Below the pieces are notes generated by a model. The model was not told the DNA's origin and ran no database searches. It saw only the letters and a list, made by a program, of their open reading frames with translations. From positions 558,001 through 622,000 of the forward strand of contig CAWIWF010000006.1 in assembly GCA_963839815.1 (NCBI GenBank): DNA of 64,000 bases. The letters run 5' to 3'. Both the position numbers and the translations under genes were made by a program. The stretch comes from JACVRM01 sp963839815. GTDB taxonomy: Bacteria; Actinomycetota; Thermoleophilia; Gaiellales; Gaiellaceae. Positions 59,292-64,000 of the stretch are shown piece by piece (position 1 is the first letter of the stretch; each line of letters begins with the position of its first letter).

Positions 59292-60435
59292 GTGCGGGTC
59301 GTCGTCGTCGACACGTACTACCCCGCCTTCCTCGCCGCGCACTACGCCGCCCGCCCCGGGCTCGAGGCCCGGCCGTACGGCGAGCAGCTGCGCACCCTGA
59401 TGGAGCGGCAGTTCGGCACCTCCGACGCCTACTCACACGAGCTGCGCGGCCACGGGCACGAGGCACACGACCTGGTCGTCAACGCTCTCGAGCTCCAGGC
59501 TCGCTGGGCAGACGAGCAGGGCCGCGCCCGTCTCATCGGCCGGCTGACGGCGCTGCCCGGCAGACCCGGAGCGCTCGCCCGGTACCGCTTCCTCCACCAG
59601 GTCGCACGGGCGCAGATCGACGCGCTCGACCCCGAGGTGGTCTACGTGCAGGACCTCTGGTTCTTCACGCGCGGCGAGCTCGACCGGCTGCGGCGGCAGG
59701 GAAGACTCGTCGCCGGCCAGATCGCGAGCCAGCCGCCCGGCCCCGAGGTGCTCCGCGGCTTCGACCTGATCACGACCTCGTTCCCGCACTACGTCGAGCG
59801 CTTCCGCGCACTGGGCGTCGACAGCGAGTACTTCCCGATCGCGTTCGACGAGCGGGTGATCGAGCGGCTGCAGGCACGGGGAGTCGACCCGGATGCGAGC
59901 TCAGGGGGACGTGACGTCGCGGTCGCTTCGTCGGCGGTCTCAACCCGGCGCGTCCACCCGGGCGGCGTCGCGCTGGTCGAGCGGCTCGCGCCAACGGCTG
60001 CCGCTGGAGGCGTGGGGCTACGGCGGCGACGCGCTGCCGGCCGGCTCCCCGCTCGCGCAGCGCTACCGCGGCGAGGCCTGGGGGCTCGACATGTACGCGA
60101 CGCTCGCCCGCACCCGCATCTCGCTCAACCGGCACATCGAGGCCGCCGAGGGCTTCGCCAACAACATGCGCCTGTTCGAGAGCACCGGCGTCGGGGCGCG
60201 TGCTCGTCACCGAGGAGGCGCCCAACCTGCACGAGCTCTTCGAGCCGGGCGCAGGAGGTCGTCACCTACGGCAGCGAGGACGAGCTCGTCGCGCGCGTCG
60301 AGCACCTGCTCGCGCACGAGGACGAGCAGCGGGCGATCGCGGCCGCCGGGCAGGCGCGCACGCTCCGCGACCACACCTACCGGCGCCGCATCGGCGAGCT
60401 GGCCGACATGCTTCGAGGCACGCTTGCGTCCCTGA
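59292..60435 (+). CDS. CgeB-like glycosyltransferase, multiply frameshifted
   Basis: The N-terminus reads MRVVVVDTYYPAFLAAHYAA, then EVVYVQDLWFFTRGELDRLR near residue 115 and FDLITTSFPHYVERFRALGV near 155, typical of the CgeB/DUF3880-type glycosyltransferases. From about 59930 the frame changes at least five times (near 59930, 59955, 59992, 60200 and 60252). The pieces FVGGLNPAR, LPLEAWGYGGDALPAGSPLA, NRHIEAAEGFANNMRLFEST, LVTEEAPNLHELFEPG and EVVTYGSEDELVARVEHLLA make a normal GT-B donor half when joined. The stop at 60433-60435 lies 2 bp before the next ATG; the uncorrected frame reads through into it. Confidence 0.7.
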
Positions 60436-60437
60436 CC

Positions 60438-61421
60438 ATGCATCGCGAGTTCTGCACCCTCTTCGACAGCAACTACCTGATCAAGGCGGTCGTCCTCTAC
60501 CGCTCGCTCGAACGGCATGCCCCGTCGTTCCACCTGACCGCCTTCTGCTTCGACGACGAGGCCAAGCGCGTCCTCGACGAGCTCGCGTTTCCGCATCTCA
60601 GCACGGTCTCGCTCGGAGAGCTCGAGGCCTTCGACCGCGAGCTGCTGTCGGTCAAGGACGACCGCACGCCGGTGGAGTACTGCTGGACGGCGACGCCGGC
60701 GCTGCCGCTCTACGTGCTCGGCACCCGGCCCGAGCTGAACGAGATCACCTACCTCGATGCCGACCTCATGTTCTTCGCCGACCCGGAGGCGTTGTTCGAG
60801 GAGATGGGCGACGCGTCGGTGCTGATCACGCCCCACCGTTACGCGTCCGAGTACGCCCACCAGGCGATCAACGGCATCTACAACGTGCAGTTCCTCCCCT
60901 TCCGCCGCGACGAGCGCGGCCTCCAGGTGCTCCGCTGGTGGCACGAGCGCTGCATCGAGTGGTGCTACTACCGGCTCGAGGACGGCAAGCTCGGCGACCA
61001 GAAGTACCTGGACGACTGGCCCGAGCGCTTCGCGGGTGTGCACGTGCTGCAGCACAAGGGCGGCGGGCTCGCGCCGTGGAACATCACCCAGTACGACGTG
61101 CGCGAGACGCCGCAGGGCGTCGAGGTGGACGGGGAGCCGCTCGTCTTCTTCCACTACCACCGCGTCAAGCTGCTCACGAGCGGCGGCTACGACTGGCACC
61201 CGCCGGGCTACTTCATCTCCGACGAGGAGCGGCGCCTCGTCTACGACCCCTACCTGGCCGAGCTGGGCGAGGCGACGGCGGTCGTGCGCGGCGTCGAGCC
61301 TGGCTGGGAGGCCGGCATGGTGCCGCCGCCGCCGCTCCGCGAGCGGCTGCGCGACGCCCGTATCCGGCTGGCGGCGCGGCTGGTCGCGGTCGCGCCGGTG
61401 CTCGCACGCGTCCGCCGCTAG
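60438..61421 (+). CDS. Glycosyltransferase, GT8-like nucleotide-sugar fold
   Basis: 327 aa. Opens MHREFCTLFDSNYLIKAVVL followed by YRSLERHAPSFHLTAFCFDD, the typical beginning of glycogenin/GT8-like folds, with the donor site ITYLDADLMFFADPEALFEE near residue 107 (D-A-D). The acceptor part has NGIYNVQFLPFRRDERGLQV near 150, then GDQKYLDDWPERFAGVHVLQ near 185 and HHKGG-like H-K-G-G-G plus FFHYHRVKLL, conserved in this group. The function is transfer of a hexose or uronic acid to the lipid-linked glycan. ATG chosen as first residue of the new fold. Confidence 0.82.
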   Translation: MHREFCTLFDSNYLIKAVVLYRSLERHAPSFHLTAFCFDDEAKRVLDELAFPHLSTVSLGELEAFDRELLSVKDDRTPVEYCWTATPALPLYVLGTRPELNEITYLDADLMFFADPEALFEEMGDASVLITPHRYASEYAHQAINGIYNVQFLPFRRDERGLQVLRWWHERCIEWCYYRLEDGKLGDQKYLDDWPERFAGVHVLQHKGGGLAPWNITQYDVRETPQGVEVDGEPLVFFHYHRVKLLTSGGYDWHPPGYFISDEERRLVYDPYLAELGEATAVVRGVEPGWEAGMVPPPPLRERLRDARIRLAARLVAVAPVLARVRR

Positions 61422-61433
61422 CGCTCGGAGTGG

Positions 61434-62546
61434 CTAGGCGGCGAGCTCGCCGAGCGCCTCGGCGACGCGCTCGACCTCGTCGTCCGTCAGCTCCGGGAAG
61501 AGCGGCAGGCTGACGATCCGGCTGCAGAGTGCCTCCGCCCGGTCGAGCGGGACCGGCCCGTTGCCGAGCTCCCGGTACGGCGGGTGGCCGTGGACGGGCG
61601 TCGGGTAGTGGACGAGCGTCTGCACGCCGCGCTCCTCCAGATGGCGCTGGAAGGTCTCGCGCTCGGGCGGGACGACGACGTAGAGGTGGTAGGCATGCAG
61701 GCGGCCGGGCAGCGTGGCGAGCGGGCGAACTGGGCCTCCCGCGAGCGCCTCGTCGTAGCGGGCGGCGATCGCGCGCCGGCGCTCGTTGCCCGCGTCGACG
61801 TGGGGGAGGCGCGCACGCAGCAGCGCGGCCTGGAGCTCGTCGAGGCGGCTGTTGACGCCTCGCTCGGCGTGCACGTACCGCGTCGTCTGCCCGTACTGAC
61901 GGACGAGTCGGAGCCGCTCGTCGAGCCCCTCGTCGCCCGTGACGACGGCGCCGGCGTCCCCGAGCGCCCCCAGGTTCTTGGTCGGATAGAAGCTGAAGCA
62001 GCCGAGCCGGCCGACCGAGCCCGCGATGCGGCCGCCGAAGCTGGCGCCGATCGCCTGGGCGCAGTCCTCGACGAGCTCGATCCCGGCGTCCGCGGCGACC
62101 GCGCCGAGCGCGTCGAGATCGGCCGCCTGGCCGTACAGGTGGACGACGACGACGGCGCGTGTCCGAGGCCCGATCGCACCCTGCAGCGACGCGGGATCCA
62201 TCGTCGCGGCGTCGGGCTCCACGTCGCACAGCACGGGGACGGCGCCTGCCCGCTCGATCCCGGCCACGGTGGGCACGCAGGTGTTCGCCTGGGTCACCAC
62301 CTCGTCGCCGGGTCCGATCCCGAGCGCGCGCAGGGCGAGCTCGATCGCATCGGTGCCCGAGCCGACGCCGACGGCGTGCGCCGTGCCGGCGTAGGCAGCG
62401 AGCTCGGACTCGAACGCCGCTCCCTCGCCGCCCAGGACGTACCAGCCGCTGTCCAGCACGCGCGCGACCGCCTCGTCGAGCGCCTCGCGCAGCGTCGCCG
62501 TGCCCCGCGAGAGGTCGTTGAACGGGACGGTCGCGAGCGATGCCAC
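61434..62546 (-). CDS. DegT/DnrJ/EryC1 sugar aminotransferase
   Basis: 370 aa. TVPFNDLSRGTATLREAL, GVGSGTDAIELALRALGIGP near residue 57, GIELVEDCAQAIGASFGG near 150, the Schiff-base Lys in CFSFYPTKNLGALGDAGA near 181 and RYVHAERGVNSRLDELQAAL near 225, the last as in keto-deoxyhexose 3-aminotransferases (FdtB/QdtB type). GTG start with TAGACT 6 nt upstream. It is divergent from gmd, so amination of GDP-4-keto-6-deoxymannose (perosamine-like product) is possible; a dTDP-sugar is the alternative. Confidence 0.9.
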   Translation of the reverse strand: MASLATVPFNDLSRGTATLREALDEAVARVLDSGWYVLGGEGAAFESELAAYAGTAHAVGVGSGTDAIELALRALGIGPGDEVVTQANTCVPTVAGIERAGAVPVLCDVEPDAATMDPASLQGAIGPRTRAVVVVHLYGQAADLDALGAVAADAGIELVEDCAQAIGASFGGRIAGSVGRLGCFSFYPTKNLGALGDAGAVVTGDEGLDERLRLVRQYGQTTRYVHAERGVNSRLDELQAALLRARLPHVDAGNERRRAIAARYDEALAGGPVRPLATLPGRLHAYHLYVVVPPERETFQRHLEERGVQTLVHYPTPVHGHPPYRELGNGPVPLDRAEALCSRIVSLPLFPELTDDEVERVAEALGELAA

Positions 62547-62552
62547 GGCGGG

Positions 62553-62558
62553 AGTCTA
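62553..62558 (-). promoter_or_regulatory. -10-like TAGACT, leaderless start
   Basis: 6 nt before the GTG at 62546; 15 bp from the opposing hexamer at 62574. Confidence 0.5.
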
Positions 62559-62573
62559 GGTGCGTCTCGCGTC

Positions 62574-62579
62574 TACGAT
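62574..62579 (+). promoter_or_regulatory. -10-like TACGAT for uORF and gmd
   Basis: 6 nt before the GTG of the 12-codon uORF at 62586. Confidence 0.45.
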
Positions 62580-62585
62580 CCCACC

Positions 62586-62624
62586 GTGTCCATGCCCCCT
62601 CAGCCGGAACCGGCGGCCACCTGA
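62586..62624 (+). CDS. 12-codon upstream ORF overlapping gmd
   Basis: Reads VSMPPQPEPAAT then TGA. The start GTG is 6 nt after TACGAT, so it would be the first codon of a leaderless mRNA. Its stop shares CTGA with the CTG proposed to start gmd, which suggests translational coupling. No other evidence of expression. Confidence 0.4.
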   Translation: MSMPPQPEPAAT

Positions 62625-63628
62625 GCACGCGTGCGCTGATCACGGGCGTCGGCGGCCAGGACGGGTCGCTGCTCGCCGAGCTGCTCCTCGACGAGGGGTG
62701 CGAGGTCGTGGGTGTCTGCCGCCGCCCGCCCGAGGAGTACCCGAACCTCGACGGACTGCGTGACCGGATGGAGCTGATCCAGGCCGACCTGCTCGACCAG
62801 CCGTCCATCGTCGGCGCGCTGCGCCGCTCCGCGCCGGCCGAGGTCTACAACCTCGCCTCCGTCTCGTTCGTTCCCGCCTCCTGGCAGGAGCCCGTCCAGA
62901 CGGCCGAGTTCGCAGCGGTGGGGGCGACGGCGCTGCTGGAGGCGATCCGCCTCGTCGACCCTGCGATCCGCTACTACCAGGCGTCCTCGAGCGAGATCTT
63001 CGGCGAGCCGGTCGAGGTGCCCCAGACGGAGCGCACGCCGCTCGCGCCGGTGACCCCGTACGGGGTCGCAAAGGCCTACGCGCACTTCATCACCCGCAGC
63101 TACCGGCACCGCTACGACATGTACGCCTGCTCGGGGATCCTCTACAACCACGAGTCGCCGCGGCGGCCGCTCGACTTCGTCACGCGCAAGATCGCCCACG
63201 GCGCCGCGTCGATCGCGCTCGGCCACCAGCGCGAGCTGCGGCTGGGGGCGCTCGACGCCCGGCGCGACTGGGGCTACGCCGGCGACTACGTGCGCGCCAT
63301 GCGGGCGATGCTCAGGCAGGAGGAGCCCGGCGACTACGTGATCGCGAGCGGCGTCCTCCACAGCGTCCAGGACGTGGTCGAGCTCGCGTTCGAGCACGTC
63401 TCGCTCGACTGGCGCGAGTACGTCCAGGTCGACGACACGTTCTACCGCGGCCGCGCGGAGCTGCACGACCTCGTCGGCGACGCGACGAAGGCGCGCGAGC
63501 AGCTCGCGTGGAAGCCGACCGTCAGCTTCCCCGAGCTCGTGTGCATGCTGGTCGACGCCGACCTGGCCGCGCTGGGGGGCTCGAGCCGCGCCGAGGTCAC
63601 GCGCCGCCCCGGCCGCCTGGCGCAGTGA
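62621..63628 (+). CDS. gmd: GDP-mannose 4,6-dehydratase
   Basis: 335 aa from the CTG at 62621: STRALITGVGGQDGSLLAEL (NAD(P)-binding), then LLDEGCEVVGVCRRPPEEYP, YNLASVSFVPASWQEPVQTA near residue 77, the S-S-S-E-I-F-G catalytic segment near 122, the Y-x3-K in TPYGVAKAYAHFITRSYRHR near 146 and NHESPRRPLDFVTRKIAHGA near 172, all diagnostic of Gmd. It makes GDP-4-keto-6-deoxy-mannose, the precursor for GDP-fucose, GDP-rhamnose or GDP-perosamine; the fucose synthase and DegT enzymes here are candidates for the next step. No ATG/GTG/TTG fits close to the fold, hence CTG. Confidence 0.88.
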   Translation: MSTRALITGVGGQDGSLLAELLLDEGCEVVGVCRRPPEEYPNLDGLRDRMELIQADLLDQPSIVGALRRSAPAEVYNLASVSFVPASWQEPVQTAEFAAVGATALLEAIRLVDPAIRYYQASSSEIFGEPVEVPQTERTPLAPVTPYGVAKAYAHFITRSYRHRYDMYACSGILYNHESPRRPLDFVTRKIAHGAASIALGHQRELRLGALDARRDWGYAGDYVRAMRAMLRQEEPGDYVIASGVLHSVQDVVELAFEHVSLDWREYVQVDDTFYRGRAELHDLVGDATKAREQLAWKPTVSFPELVCMLVDADLAALGGSSRAEVTRRPGRLAQ

Positions 63629-64000
63629 CTGGGCCGCCGGTGGGCGACGTCGACGTCGACGCGCTCGTCGCCCGGCTCCGGGCCGAGCTCGACCCGCCCG
63701 GGAACGAGAAGGAGCCGTCGGGCGTGCCCTCCTGGCACGCGGCTCGCGTCGAGGCGAACAGGCTCGCCGCCGTCAGCGGCGACCGTCCCTTTTTCCGCCG
63801 CAGCGGCGCGCTCGGGCGCCTGCGCTCGTACGCGACGATGCCGGCGAAGACCGTTGTCCGCAAGCTGGTGCGCTGGTACGTCGAGCCGATCGCGGGCGAG
63901 CAGCGGGCGTTCAACGCCGCCGTGCTGCGGCTCGTGGACGACCTGGCGGCCTGGACGGCGGCCGACGTCTCGCGCCGCGAGGGGGAGCTGCGCCGGGCGC
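63625..64000 (+). CDS. Glycan-locus protein, N-terminal part, 3' end outside window
   Basis: GTG at 63625 overlaps the gmd stop (GTGA). 125 residues are visible: a Pro/Gly-rich start (VTGPPVGDVDVDALVARLRA), then WHAARVEANRLAAVSGDRPF, a basic segment MPAKTVVRKLVRWYVEPIAG, EQRAFNAAVLRLVDDLAAWT and the beginning of a charged helix. This resembles the N-terminal helical arm that precedes the catalytic domain of some methyltransferases or glycosyltransferases in O-antigen loci. The catalytic domain itself is beyond the window, so no function is assigned. Confidence 0.55.
   Translation, partial: MTGPPVGDVDVDALVARLRAELDPPGNEKEPSGVPSWHAARVEANRLAAVSGDRPFFRRSGALGRLRSYATMPAKTVVRKLVRWYVEPIAGEQRAFNAAVLRLVDDLAAWTAADVSRREGELRRA

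Noticed and set aside
59292..61421. Natural fusion of two glycosyltransferases
   Set aside because: The continuous frame depends on unresolved indels in the first part. A stop at 60433 followed by ATG at 60438, where a new fold begins, supports two genes.
1..64000. tRNA or rRNA genes
   Set aside because: I looked for T-loop sequences (GGTTCGA and similar) and CCA-ended hairpins; the few matches fall in coding frames and form no cloverleaf.

Overview
This is very GC-rich DNA (above 70% by eye) with tightly packed genes, frequent GTG/TTG/CTG starts, ATGA/GTGA gene overlaps and weak Shine-Dalgarno sites. It reads as an actinobacterial chromosome, perhaps of the Thermoleophilia type. That placement is an inference from composition and gene families; there is no rRNA or other marker gene in the window. 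I saw no tRNA, rRNA, CRISPR array, prophage or transposase gene.

Layout. 1-5844: the 3' part of a giant Glu/Arg/Ala coiled-coil protein. 6079-11531: a first polysaccharide block (ATP-grasp ligase, GT4, short sugar-phosphate transferase, FemAB-like acyltransferase broken by palindromic elements, GT2). 11841-18636: two PQQ-type beta-propellers, a Wzz-like chain-length protein and two glycosyltransferases. 18637-26544: an accessory stretch with a ribbon-helix-helix/unknown gene pair, an aminotransferase, an anchored protein, a Xre/RES toxin-antitoxin pair, tiny lysine-rich ORFs and a secreted Cys-repeat protein. 26861-38004: two more coiled-coil proteins, two cyclic-nucleotide-binding proteins, two paralogous FAD oxidoreductases around an aminotransferase, a lone receiver domain and a HAD phosphatase. 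38168-64000: a large surface-glycan locus with nucleotide-sugar enzymes (UDP-xylose-synthase-like, Fcl, Gmd, 4,6-dehydratase-like, two DegT aminotransferases), a long-form initiating transferase, many GT2 enzymes, a polyprenyl-phosphate-sugar synthase with a GT39-like membrane transferase, a Wzm/Wzt exporter with carbohydrate-binding tail, and several methyltransferases.

How it works together (inference): initiating transferases load undecaprenyl phosphate; GT2/GT4 enzymes extend with deoxy- and aminosugars made by the SDR and DegT enzymes; methyltransferases cap or decorate; Wzm/Wzt exports. Wzz and the propeller proteins suggest an additional regulated-length export route.

Three cross-cutting signals stand out. 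(1) At about 18 starts a TANNNT hexamer lies 6-12 nt upstream of the start codon, as expected of leaderless mRNAs; this also supports two unusual CTG starts. (2) Dispersed palindromic repeat families, one composite of which interrupts a gene. (3) At least eight genes show single-base frameshifts, some several per gene, so the consensus very probably carries indel errors and these genes should not be taken as true pseudogenes without checking.
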